Part shown: positions 1 to 13,800 of the stretch, in pieces
How positions within the stretch are numbered: position 1 is the stretch's first letter
How the letters are laid out: each line of letters starts with the position of its first letter
Source: Piscicola geometra
Taxonomy: Eukaryota; Annelida; Clitellata; Hirudinida; Piscicolidae
Length of the DNA: 64,000 nucleotides
Direction: 5' to 3'
NCBI GenBank assembly: GCA_943735955.1
Contig: OX030963.1
Span: 7,849,923-7,913,922 of the forward strand
The notes under the pieces: generated by a model
Seen by the model: only the letters and a program-made list of their open reading frames with translations
The model's database searches: none
Told to the model about the DNA's origin: nothing
Program-made: the position numbers and the translations under genes

Positions 1-1606
1 CCAAGACTCCCAATCTGAACATCACCAAGACTCCCATTCTGAACATAACCAAGACTCCCACTCTGAACATCACCAAGACTCCCACTCTGAACTTCACCAA
101 GACTCCCACTCTGAACATCACCAAGACTCCCACTCTGAACCTCACCAAGACTCCCACTCTGAACCTCACCAAGACTCCCACTCTGAACACCACCAAGACT
201 CCCACTCTGAACATCACCAAGACTCCCACTCTGAACATCCCCAAGACTCCCACTCTGAACATCACCAAGACTCCCACTCTGAACATCACCAAGACTCCCA
301 CTCTGAACTTCACCAAGACTCCCACTCTGAACATCACCAAGACTCCCACTCTGAACATCTCCAAGAGTCCCACTCTGAACATCACCAAGACTCCCAATCT
401 GAACATCACCAAGACTCCCACTCTGAACATCTCCAAGAGTCCCACTCTGAACATCACCAAGACTCCCACTCTGAACTTCACCAAGACTCCCACTCTGAAC
501 ATCTCCAAGAGTCCCACTCTGAACATCACCAAGACTCCCACTCTGAACATCACCAAGACTCCCAATCTGAACTTCACCAAGACTCCCACTCTGAACATCT
601 CCAAGACTCCCACTCTGAACATCACCAAGACTCCCACTCTGAACATCACCAAGAGTCCCACTCTGAACATCACCAAGACTCCCACTCTGAACATCACCAA
701 GACTCCCACTCTGAACATCACCAAGACTCCCACTCTGAACACCACCAAGACTCCCAATCTGAACATCACCAAGACTCCCACTCTGAACATCTCCAAGAGT
801 CCCACTCTGAACATCACCAAGACTCCCACTCTGAACACCACCAAGACTCCCACTCTGAACATCACCAAGACTCCCAATCTGAACATCACCAAGAGTCCCA
901 CTCGGAACATCACCAAGACTCCCACTCTGAACATCACCAAGACTCCCAATCTGAACCTCACCAAGACTCCCACTCTGAACATCACCAAGACTCCCACTCT
1001 GAACATCACCAAGACTCCCACTCTGAACATCACCAAGACTCCCAATCTGAACCTCACCAAGACTCCCACTCTGAACATCACCAAGACTCCCACTCTGAAC
1101 ATCACCAAGACTCCCACTCTGAACATCACCAAGACTCCCACTCTGAACATCACCAAGACTCCCACTCTGAACCTCACCAAGACTCCCACTCTGAACCTCA
1201 CCAAGACTCCCACTCTGAACATCACCAAGACTCCCACTCTGAACATCACCAAGACTCCCAATCTGAACATCACCAAGACTCCCACTCTGAACATCACCAA
1301 GACTCCCAATCTGAACATCACCAAGACTCCCACTCTGAACATCACCAAGACTCCCACCCTGAACATCACCAAGACTCCCAATCTGAACATCACCAAGACT
1401 CCCACTCTGAACATCACCAAGACTCCCACTCTGAACATCACCAAGACTCCCACTCTGAACATCACCAAGACTCCCACTCTGAACATCACCAAGACTCCCA
1501 CTCTGAACATCACCAAGACTCCCACTCTGAACATCACCAAGACTCCCACTCTGAACATCACCAAAACTCCCACTCTGAACATCACCAAGACTCCCAATCT
1601 GAACAT
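1..1606. repeat. 24-bp minisatellite, about 67 units
   Basis: The unit is 24 bp and begins CCAAGACTCCCACTCTGA. It repeats with only substitutions: the same phase recurs every 120 bases from position 1 to 1561, so I see no indels across the array. Common variants change the bases between GAAC and CCAAG (ATCA, TTCA, CTCA, ACCA, ATCT). Because 24 is a multiple of 3, the minus strand carries an uninterrupted 8-residue periodic frame (MFRVGVLV) that runs off the left edge; two plus frames are open too but lack ATG. It lies downstream of ABCD4 exon 12, so it is most simply intronic. Confidence 0.95.
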
Positions 1607-1677
1607 CGTGCAACGACCAAACCTCTCCCTGAGCACTGACCGCATTCGCGAGGACTGATCTTCAACATTGTTTTCAT

Positions 1678-1770
1678 TACTACATTATCACAAATATCAT
1701 CATCATCATCATCCTCTTAAACATCATCATCATCATCATCATCAATATCATCATTATCATTATCATCCAC
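1678..1770. repeat. (ATC)n microsatellite abutting the ABCD4 exon 12 donor
   Basis: Imperfect CATCAT/TCATTA trinucleotide tract. On the minus strand it starts immediately after the GT of the exon 12 5' splice site (GTGTGGATGATAATG...). Confidence 0.85.
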
Positions 1771-1772
1771 AC

Positions 1773-1864
1773 CTGTGGGACGATCCAGCCATGTTGGCTA
1801 CTTCGGAAGACATGCTGATGAGAGTGGTGAAGTTGTAGATGAGGGTGAGGATGTAGAAGGAGAA
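1773..1864 (-). CDS. ABCD4: ABCD4 exon 12 (last transmembrane helix)
   Basis: Phase 0 in (CTCCAG|TTC), phase 2 out (CACAG|GTGTGG). It encodes FSFYILTLIYNFTTLISM then SSEVANMAGSSHR, matching the helix and G-x-x-H-R end of the ABCD4 membrane domain. The first ~40 nt, with the acceptor, are tandemly copied into the upstream intron (1865-1977). Confidence 0.85.
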
Positions 1865-4800
1865 CTGGAGGGAGGGGTGAAGTTGTGGATGAGGGTGAGG
1901 ATGTAGAAGGAGAACTGGAGGGAAGGGATGAGTGGAGGGTGAAGTTGTGGATGAGGATGGAGAAAGAGAACTGGAGGAATGAGAGAGAAGAATTGGAGGG
2001 GGGAAGAGTGGAAGGGGAAAGAGTGGAGAAGGGAAGAGGAGTGAAGAAGATATGAGGGAGGAGTGAAAAAGGAAGAAGTGGATAAGATGTACGATGAATG
2101 GAACTGAAAAAGATGACGTGAAGAAAGAGTGGAAAAAGGGGAAGTGGCACAGGATAAAACGAAGCAAAAGCTAAGAACTAGAAAAGCGACGGTTCCGAAT
2201 CTGGATTAGGAACCGTCGCATCCAACGCTAAATATTCTATTTAAACGGTTCCAAAAATAATTCCCTTTTAAAACTCTTGGACTTCTCGTACTCATATTTA
2301 TATGAATAAATGAATGCGTCAGTTTCTCTCTCTATCGACGTGACGAATCTGATAAATATAAGGGGGGTCATAGGTAGGCAAAAAATCGAAAAATTGGAAA
2401 TTCATTACGTCCACTTGGAATATGGTTCACTAGGTTATTTCATGAATATTTAATAATGAAAGTTGGTACTTTTGATGAAACCCCCATCACACCAAAAAAA
2501 CTAAATCCACGTTTTAGCCTATAAGCCTCAGCGTTTTCAAGTAAAAAGAGATCATTAGATAATTTAAGTTACTCAAAGTTTACGATGATAAGATTACTTA
2601 ATATGATAATTAATATAATATAATATTATAAATATTATAAAAAATGATTTGAGCCGCCCACACTACACTGGGCTTCAGCAGTGGCATGAACAAAGTTCTG
2701 CAGTTGGTTGAAACGGATATGAGGATATAACCAGGTTTTACAAAGTTTTATGGTGGAAATAGACGTTTATAAAAAATTCTAGTTTAGTTTGACATGCACT
2801 TGACATGGGTCTTTAGCTGGTGGCTTCCGAACTCAGCCAAACCCTGGAACCGATTCAATGAGTTTCTCCTCTACCTTGAGCAAAGAATGGCATCCAGTGG
2901 GCTGTTTCTTTACAAAGACAACAAGTTCGGGTTTTCGCCAAAGCAACAACAATTCTTAGTCACCACTTTAATGATCTCACTAAGTTCTCAAGCCAGAACC
3001 AACAGATAAAAAATCGCCTAGGCTGTCTAGTCAGAGAAGTTATGGAACCTCCCTATTTCAAGTTGTTCTGGTGGTGTTTTACTGCTTGGATGTGCACTTG
3101 GTGTCAAAAGCAGCAGTTGAGCACTTGGAGTAAGTCTATAAGTTAATTTTTATTATGCAGCCTCTTCTCAAGACGGTTTTAGAAAGGCAAAAGAGAGACT
3201 AGGACATTGATGAAGAAGCCTTACCTATGGAGTATCCAATCAGTGAGCAGACTTCTGAAATCGATGACACTCTTGTTCAAAACCTTAGAATGGAGAGGCA
3301 GTGTGGTAAGGTGAACCATAGACTGAAGAAACTAGTATTGAATGCAGTCAGTAGATCCATCATCCTATAAAAGAGTCAGCAGCCTAGAGATGGACAGATC
3401 CCGTCTTTCGGAGGCTTCAAAGCAACGGGTCAATAAAAAAAAACCAGCTAAAACTTAACTAGAGTAAAAGAAAAAAGCAGAGTTTTTTTAAAGCAAAAAT
3501 TAAAAAAAAAGCTGGTTTATAGAAAGAAGCGAAAAAGACTTAAACTTTTATGCCTGTTGAAATCAAAAGATGATCCTTTCACTGAAAATAAAAAGTTTAA
3601 AAAAAGATTATAAAAATATCAACCAAGAAAGATTAAAATATATAAAAAAAAACAAAAAAGTGTAAAAAGGTTTTTAAATGTATTTTTCTAGTGAATAAAA
3701 GGTTTAACAACTACCATTTTGTGTGTTTTTTTTTCAATCGCGGGTGGGGGGAGTTATTTTTGAGAAAAAATTAATTTTTGTGTCAAACTTCTTGTATTGT
3801 TAGTGTTAATCATGTCCTAAGTGGACGTTTTGAAATTTTGAAATCGATGATTATGCCCCCTCCTATAAATATATATCATAGTCATTTAATTATTACAGTG
3901 CAGCTCAAAATAGAAACGGCATTTTTTTAAATTTAAATTTTAAACTTTTTTACATTTTAAATTCATACGAGTTAAAGAGAAATTAAAAACAAATATTTTT
4001 AAAAATATGTTTTTTAAAAATAAATTGTATTTATCGGTTTAATAAGACAAATTGTTTTCTTAGAAGGGTCAAAATAATAGGGACGATATGGTTTTAGTCC
4101 CATCTGCTCCTCAATACAAACATTGAAATTTATTAATAACTATTATTTCAAATATAAACTAACAATTGGTGTAATATTTTCACAATTTTATGTTTTTAAA
4201 TAATATAAAAAGGTAAAAAACTAACAACAATCGACAAATTTAACATTTTTTTACTAAAATCTGATAATTATACTTTTAAAATAATAGCTGACACAGTAAA
4301 ATAAAGTAAAAATGCCGTGTTTAATTTTTTAAAAGAAAAAAAAAGCATTGGAAGACCAAAAAGATTGAGCGAAATTTAAAGATTGGTGAATGAGGCTCAT
4401 AAGGAAACCAATGCTAAAGCGACGAAAAATGGCATTCAGTTAACTTTCAGTATTTCAACAATGAAAAAAGAATTGAAAAAAATAAAGTTTCTGAAATAAA
4501 CAAGTGATAGCAAAGTCGCTATAGAAAGAAGTTCAGGCCAGTGCAAGATTACAATGGGCAAAATATCATGTGGATTTTGGAGATGAATGGAATTTTGTAA
4601 TCTTTTATTATAATAAAAGAATTTAAAAAGAAATGTAACTCTTTTTTTCACTAAATCAACTTGAATATATTTTTTGAGATTTACTAAATTCATTAATTTT
4701 TGTCTAAAAAAATGTATGCTTGAGCATTTAAAATGCTGTTTTGACAAAATATTGTTTGTTAGGTGCTCAAGAAAAAAAAGTGATAAAAATATTTTAAAAA

Positions 4801-7800
4801 ATAATACCTTTTTTATTTTTTTTATATGATTGAAGGAATTTTTTTTAAGGTTACGAGAAAAAAAATTGACAAAATATATGGGGCTACATCGAAAATTTCA
4901 AGGTCAAACTTTTAACCGCTCAAAAAAAATTATATTATATTTATATTTGAACAATTAAATTATGTTTTTATAGAACATTTAAATGCCTTTATTTTGGTGA
5001 ACTACATTATTCGTCCTGATGAATATAAGCAGAGATATTTCAAATTGAATAGAGAAGGGGTTTTGACTTCGGCGAACTTTGAAGGTCAATAACTCGGCGA
5101 CCTTTTGACAAATTTCATTTTTTAGATTTTTTATTTTGTTAGACAACGCATCTAAACATAATATGAAAGTTTCATACATTTCTGAAAGGGTGTACTCCGT
5201 TGGTCGAAATTCTATGGAATGACCCTTAGATGGTCTTGACAATGACCAGTAGTATTGGCATGACACCAGAAAAAACCAAGTCATTTAGGATGCGTCAAAC
5301 TAGTGGTGGGTCAGTAATGCTTTTTGCAGCCTTTTTATCGATGGGTTAAATTAAATTTCCAAATAGACGTATCTGCTCTGATAAATAAAGTCCTATAATA
5401 GAAGACTATTTTATGGAAAAGAGTTTGTATACCAACAGGAAAATGCCTCTATTCGTGTTTCCCAAGGGTCAAGACTTACTTTTTGAAGGACAATACTAGA
5501 TTATCACCACGAGCAGCAAAGATCTTTTGATTTAAACCCAATTAAGAACCTATGGAGATTCATTGTACATACTTTTATGTAATAGCAAATCATGAAAGAA
5601 AGACTTATTAGGGTAATATAAAGTCATATTAAAAGCATAAAGTACTAATATTGCATATAAACTTTTACAGCATTGATATATCATTAAAAATTTGTATCGT
5701 CCCTATCATTTTGACCCTTCTAAAAACATAATAAACCGAAAAATAAAATTTGTTAAAAATAACTATTTTTAAAAACATTTTTTAAAATTCTCTATAACTC
5801 GTATACATTTTGAATTTTAAATATTTAAATTTTGACATTTTAAATAAAAAAACTGGCGTCACTATCATTTTGAGCTGCATTGTATAAATATTACAGCCAT
5901 TCATTTGATTTAAAGGCTTGCTACTTGCATTCGCATCCAGTGTTAAGATTAGGATTCGAATCCGCGGATATCAAATACTCGGATAAAACTAATTAATACA
6001 TAAGATTGTATTATCTTGTGTTACAGCAATGAACTCTAACATAATTCTAGCCATCAGTCTCCCCTCATCCTTGTCTATCACCCTCCCCCCTCACTAGCCC
6101 AACAATCTCCCCCTCTTTCCCACTCCTATCCTACTCCATCAACCTTCCACCCTCTCTCCCTCTCTCCCTCCCTAATCCATCAACCTCTCCCTCTCTCCCT
6201 CTCCCCCTCCCTAATCCATCAACCTCTCCCTCTCTCCCTCTTCACCCCCCTAGTCCATCAACCTCTCCCTCTCTCCCTCTTCACCCCCCTAATCCATCAA
6301 CCTCTCCCTCTTCACCCCCCTAGTCCATCAACCTCTCCCTCTCTCCCTCTTCACCCCCCTAGTCCAGCCACATCTCACCTGACCGATGACCTCGATCAGG
6401 TCACCGGAAGGGAGGTGGTCGTAGAGGCCTGCGAAGATGGGCACTGCAATGCAGATGTAGTTGAGGATGCTGCCGAAGTAGGAGGCCAGGTTGATCGACA
6501 CTGGGTAGGGTGAGGATGAGGTGAGGAAGTGGAGGTCTATGAGGGTAGTGAGGTGGATGGGTGGAGGAAGTGGTTCATGGGTGGATGAATTGGATGTTGG
6601 GTAGATGGTGGTGTGAGGTGGATGGGTGAAAGGTGTTGTGGGGTGGATGGGTGGAGAGTGGTGTGAAGTGGTGTGAGAGAGGGGGGGTGTTACCAGATGA
6701 ATGAGAAAAGTTGTAGGATGGTATTTAGCAAACGCACGAGAAAGAAAGAACTGCGCGAAGTTGACTTTCTGCTGCGTCCTGGACAGCGTTAAGAGCTTCT
6801 CGTAAATGCTGGCTTCCTCTGTACTGCCACATCTAAAACGAGATGGGTGGTGTGGTGGTGGAACAGTGGTGGTATGGTGGTGGAACAGTGGTGGTATGGT
6901 GGTGGAACAGTAGTGGTGTGGTGGTGGAACAGTAGTGGTGTGGTGGTGGAACAGTGGTGGTGGAATAGTGGTGGTGTAGAATAGTGGTGGTGGAACAGTA
7001 GTGGTGTGGTGGTGGAACAGTGATGGTGGAATAGTGGTGGTGTAGAATAGTGCTGGTGGCGATAATGATGTTGGTGGTTTTATTAGTGTTTATTGTGGGG
7101 ATGGTGGTTGTAGTAACAGTAGTGCAATGGTGGTAGTGGTAAGGGTAGAAGTTGTGTTAGTGCAATGGTGGTGGTGAGGATTGGACAGTGGTTGTGGTGG
7201 TGAAAGAGAATGGTGCTCAGAAAGTCCTTTAAAAAATATTAGTAAAAATATTGATATACTATAATTGACTATAAATTTATCAATGATGATGATAATGATG
7301 ATGATGATGATTATAGTGATGATTATGATGATGTTGATGATGGTGATTATGATGATTTTGATGATGATGATGATTATAGTGATGATTATGATGATGATGA
7401 TTTTGACGATTACAACTACAGGGGCTTGAAGCTGATAGAGCAAGTACTCAAAGTACTGGAGCACGTGATAGAAGACCTGATCAGGATCCGTGTGAAGATT
7501 GACGAGATGCAGTTTGGCTTCATGCCAGGGCGTGGAACAACAGATGCCATCTTCATCATCCGTCAGATCCAGGAAAAGTACCGGGCTGCCAACAAACCAC
7601 TCTATTTAGCTTTCGTCGACCTTGAGAAGGCGTTTGACCGTGTCCCAAGGAAGGTGATGTTGTGTGCATTACGTAAACTCGGTATCGAAGAGTGGCTAAT
7701 GAGAGTGGTGCAGTCTATGTATTCGGAGGTGAAAAGCAAGGTAAGGGTTGGTGCAACTTTCAGTGACAAGTTCGAAGTGGGCGTCGGGGTGCATCAAGGT

Positions 7801-10800
7801 TCGATCCTAAGCCCTCTATTAATTATCATCGTTCTAGAAGCGTTATCTATAGAATTTCACACTGGATGTCCATGGGAGCTGTTGTACGCAGATGATTTTG
7901 TAGCCATAGCTGAATCACTGGACGAGCTGCTTGTTAAGGTCAAGATATGGAAGAATGGAATGGAGAAAAAGGGCTTAAAAGTTAATATGGGGAAACGAAA
8001 GTTTTAGCATCTGGTGCGAATCTAGAGCTGACCAAGAAATCGGGAAAGTACCCATGTGCAGTCTGCCTTAAAGGAACGGGCAAAAACTCCATTCTATGCA
8101 GCGGGTGCTCATCTTGGGTGCACAAGAGATGCTCAGGCATTGAAGGCTCCCTCCGCTCAGACCCAAATTACAAGTGTGCTTGCTGTCAATGCACAGCTCG
8201 ACCGATAGATGGAAGTTCTTGTTGATGAAGACAAACTTGAAGTCGTTCCTGAATTCTGCTACTTAGGTGACATGCTGTCTGCAGGTGGAGGCTGTGAGGA
8301 TGCTGCCACAACCCGATGCAAGTGTGCGTGGGGAAAATTTCGTCAACTTCTTCCTCTACTGACAAACAGACATCTTCCACTTCAACCAGAAGTCGTGTGT
8401 ACACCTCATGTGTGAGGAGTACAATGTCACACGCCTCTGAGACCTGGACTGTCACCACAAAAACAATCAAACGCATCCAACGCAACGACCTGGCCATGAT
8501 CCGTTGGATGTGCAGCATCAAATCAAAAGATCTCATCAGTTCAGATGAGCTCCAACAAATGAAGGGAATCCAGGATATTGGTGCTGTACTGCTATCGAGA
8601 AGAATGAGGTGGTTTGGGCATGTGGAACGTGGTGGTGGATGGATCAACAAGGTTAGAAGAATGGAGGTATCTGGAACGAAACGACCAGGCAGGCCAAAGA
8701 AGACGTGGGAAGACCTCAAATACCTGGGGACATGCAGCACTGTTGCCCATGATAGAAAGGAGTGGAGAGAGAGATTGAGACTTTTCAGACAGGCCCCACC
8801 CTCGGGAGAGGAAAAGTTGGCCTGTATAATTAAAACCCGGAGATGATAATGATGATGATTATGATGATGATGATTATGATGATGATGATTATGATGATGA
8901 TGATTATAATGATGATGATTATGATGATGATGATTATGATGATGATGATTATGATGATGATGATTATGATGATTATGATGATGATGATTATGATGATGAT
9001 GATTATAATGATAATGATTATGATGATGATGATTATGATGATGATGATTATGATGATGATGATTATAATGATGATGATTATGATGATGATGATTATGATG
9101 ATGATTATGATGATGATTATGATGATGATTATGATGATGATTATGATGATGATTATGATGATGATTATGATGATGATTATGATGATGATTATGATGATGA
9201 TTATGATGATGATTATGATGATGATTATGATGATGATTATGATGATGATTATGATGATGATTATGATGATGATTATGATGATGATTATGATGATGATTAT
9301 GATGATGATTATGATGATGATTATGATGATGATTATGATGATGATTATGATGATGATTATGATGATGATGATGATGATGATTATGATGATGATTATGATG
9401 ATGATTATGATGATGATTGCGATGATGATTATGATGATGATTATGATGATGATTATGATGATGATTATGATGATGATTATGATGATGATTATGATGATGA
9501 TTATGATGATGATTATGATGATGATTATGATGATGATTATGATGATGATTATGATGATGATTATGATGATTATGATGATGATTATGATGATGATTATGAT
9601 GATGATTATGATGATGATTATGACGATGATGATTATGATGATGATGATTATGATGATAATGATTATGATGATAATGATTATGATGATGATTATGATGATG
9701 ATTATGATGATGATTATGATGATGATTATGATGATGATTATGATGATGATTATGATGATGATTATGATGATGATTATGATGATGATTATGATGATGATTA
9801 TGATGATGATTATGATGATGATTATGATGATGATGATGAAGTTAAGGGAAATGATTACGAAGGGCACCTATAAAAGGCTGCAGATTCTGAATTCAGTCGT
9901 AACTGCATGTGCTTGTACCTAATAGGACATAATAAAAATAAAATAACCATAATAATAAATGTAATAATGATAATAAATGTAATAATGATAAAATTTAATA
10001 ATAATAAATTTAATAATAAAAATAAATGTAATAAAAATATTAAAAAATGAAACAATAATAAGAATAAGTGTAATAATAATAATAATAAATTTAATAACAA
10101 TAAATAAAATAAAAATATTAATAAATGTAAAAACGAGAGGTGGAGACAAGGGGAGGTGGAGACAAGGGGGGGTGGAGACAAGGGGGCCACCTGAAGTCTC
10201 CCTCGTGCCTCTCCTGCAGGGCATGCAGTTGCACGACAGGCGACATAAGGAGTTTGTTGAAGAGGCTGGAGAGCAGGAAGAAGACGTACACCGACACTGG
10301 TCCTATCCACCCTGTGCTGTCGTCGTGGAGAAGAGTGCTCGAAATGGTGGGTAGAGTGGTGGAGGAAGGATGATGAATTGTGGAGTGAAGAAGAAAGAAA
10401 GATGGAAGGAAGAGGTTGAACGGTGAACGAGAAATAAACAGAGATACGGAAACAGTGCAGCTCAAAGTCAAGGGATTTGCTGATCAAGGCAATTAAGTCC
10501 TTTATTCTAAATGCGAGCCTAGCCATCCCTAATAACAGCCACGCCACCCTGCAACGCCCTCCATCCCTCCACAACCACTCCCATAGCAACTTCCCCCATC
10601 CCTCCACAACCACTCCCATAGCAACTTCCCCCATCCCTCCACAACCACTCCCATAGCAACTTCCCCCATCCCTCCACAACCACTCCCATAGCAACTTCCC
10701 CCATCCCTCCACAACCACCTCCATAGCAACCCCCTCCATCCCTCCACAACCACCTTCATAGCAACTTTACCCACCTCCCCCCTCAAACACCCCTCCCTCC

Positions 10801-13800
10801 TCCCACCCAAATTCACCCCTCTTAACTACTCCCACTCACATCCACCCCTCTTCCCACCCACATCCACCTCTCCTTCCTCCTCCGACCCACATCTACCTCT
10901 CCTCCCACCCACATCCACCCCTCCTCCCTCCTCCCACCCACATCCACCCCCTTCTCCCTCCTCCCACCCACATCCACCCCTCCTCCCACCCACATTCACC
11001 CCTCTTAACTACTCCCACTCACATACACCTCTCTTCCCACCCACATCCACCTCTCCTCCCTCCTCCGACCCACATCTACCTCTCCTCCCACCCACATCCA
11101 CCCCTTCTCCCTCCTCCCACCCACCTCCACCCCTCCTCCCACCCACATCCACCCCTCCTCCCACCCACATACACCCCTCCTCCCTTCTCCCACCCAAATC
11201 CATCCCTTCTCCCTCCTCCCACCCACATACACCCCTCCTCCCACCCACATCCACCCCTCCTCCCTTCTCCCACCCACATCCACCTCTCCTCCTTCCTCCC
11301 ACCCACATCCACCCCTCCTCCCACCCACATCCAACCCTCCTCCCACCCACATCCACCCCTCCTCCCACCCACATCTATCCCTTCTACCACCCACATCTAT
11401 CCCTCATCCAACCCACATCCACCCCTTCTCCCTTATTCCACCCACATCCACCCCTCTTCCCCTCCTCCCACCCACATCCACCCCTCCTCCCACCCACATC
11501 TACCTCTCCTCCTTCCTCCCACCCACATCCACTCCTCTTCCAACCCACATCCACCCCTCCTCCCTCCTCCCACCCACATCCACCCCTCCTCTCTTCTCCC
11601 ACCCACATCCACCCCTCCTCCCACCCACATCTACCTCTCCTCCCTCCTCCCACACACATCCACCCCTCCTCCCACCCACATCCACCCCTCCTCCCACCCA
11701 CATCTACCTCTCCTCCTTCCTCCCACCCACATCCACTCCTCTTCCCACCCACATCCACCCCTCCTCCCCTCCTCCCACCCACATCCACCCCTCCACCCAC
11801 CCACATCTACCTCTCCTCCTTCCTCCCAACCACATCTACTCCTCTTCCCACCCACATCCACCCCTCCTCCCTTCTCCCACCCACATCCACCCCTCCTCCC
11901 ACCCACATCCACCCCTCCTCCCACCCACATCCACCCCTCCTCCCACCCACATCCACCCCTCCTCCGACTCACATCCACTCTTCCTCCCACCCACATCCAC
12001 TCCTCCTCCCACCTACATACACCCCTCCTTCCTCCCCCCACCCACATCAACCCCTCCTCCCTCCTCCCACCCACATCCACCTCTCCTCCCATCCACATCC
12101 ACCCCTCCTCCCACCCACATAAACCCTTCCTCCCTCCACCCACATCCACCCCTCCTCCCTCCTCCCACCCACATCCACCCCTCCTCCCACCCACATCCAC
12201 CAATCCTCCCACCCACATACACCCCTCCTCCCTTCTCCCACCCAAATCCATCCCTCCTCCCTCCTCCCACCCACATACACCCCTCCTCCCACCCACATCC
12301 ACTCCTTCTCCCTCCTCCCACCCACATCCACCCCTCCTCCCTCCTCCCACCCACATCCACCCTTCCTCCCACCCACATCCACCCCTCCTCCCACCCACAT
12401 CTACCTCTCCTCCTTCCTCCCACCCACATCCACCCCTCCTCCCACCCACATCCACCCCTCCTCCCACCCACATCTACCTCTCCTCCTTCCTCTCACCCAC
12501 ATCCACCCCTCCTCCCACCCACATCCACCCCTCCTCCCACCCACATCTACCTCTCCTCCTTCCTCTCACCCACATCCACCCCTCCTCTCACCCACATCCA
12601 CCCCTCCTCCCACCCACATCCACCCCTCCTCCCACCCACATCCACCCCTCCTATCTCCCACATCTACCTCTCCTCCCACTCACATCTACCTCTTCTCCTT
12701 CCTCCCACCCACTTCCACCCCTCCTCCCACCCACATCCACCCCTCCTCCCACCCACATCTACCTCTCCTCCTTCCTCCCACCCACATCCACCCTTCCTCC
12801 CACCCACATCCACCCCTCCTCCTACCCACATCTACCTCTCCTCCTTCCTCCCACCCACATCCACCCCTCCTCTCACTCACATCCACCCCTCCTCCCACCC
12901 ACATCTACCTCTCCTCCTTCCTCTCACCCACATCCACCCCTCCTCCCACCCACATCCACCCCTCCTCTCACCCACATCCACCCCTCCTCCCACCCACATC
13001 CACCCCTCCTCCCACCCACATCCACCCCTCCTCCCTCCCACATCTACCTCTCCTCCCACTCACATCTACCTCTCCTCCTTCCTCCCACCCACTTCCACCC
13101 CTCCTCCCACCCACATTTGCCCCTCCTCCCACCCACATCTACCTCTCCTCCTTCCTCCCATCCACTTCCACCCCTCCTCCCACCCACATCTACCTCTCCT
13201 CCCACTCACATCTACCTCTCCTCCTTCCTCTCACCCACATCCACCCCTCCTCCCACCCACATCCACCCCTCCTCCCACCCACATCTACCTCTCCTCCTTC
13301 CTCTCACCTACATCCACCCCTCCTCCCACCCACATCCACCCCTCCTCCCACCCACATCTACCTCTCCTCCTTCCTCTCACTCACATCCACCCCTCCTCTC
13401 ACCCACATCCACCCCTCCTCCCACCCACATCCACCCCTCCTCCTACCCACATCCACCCCTCCTCCCTCCCACATCTACCTCTCCTCCCACTCACATCTAC
13501 CTCTCCTCCTCCCTCCCACCCACATCCACCCCTCCTCCCACCCACATCTACCTCTCCTCCTTCCTCTCACCTACATCCACCCCTCCTCCCACCCACATCC
13601 ACCCCTCCTCCCACCCACATCTACCTCTCCTCCTTCCTCTCACCCACATCCACCCCTCCTCTCACCCACATCCACCCCTCCTCCCACCCACATCCACCCC
13701 TCCTCCCACCCACATCCACCCCTCCTCCCTCCCACATCTACCTCTCCTCCTTCCTCTCACCCACTTCCACCCCTCCTCCCACCCACATCTACCTCTCCTC

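Noticed and set aside
1..1606. CRISPR-like array
   Set aside because: Direct head-to-tail 24-bp units with no unique spacers; a minisatellite in a eukaryotic genome.
8830..9922. 345- and 359-residue poly-I and poly-M/I ORFs
   Set aside because: Translations of the GAT/ATC microsatellite in both directions; no start context or composition of a protein.
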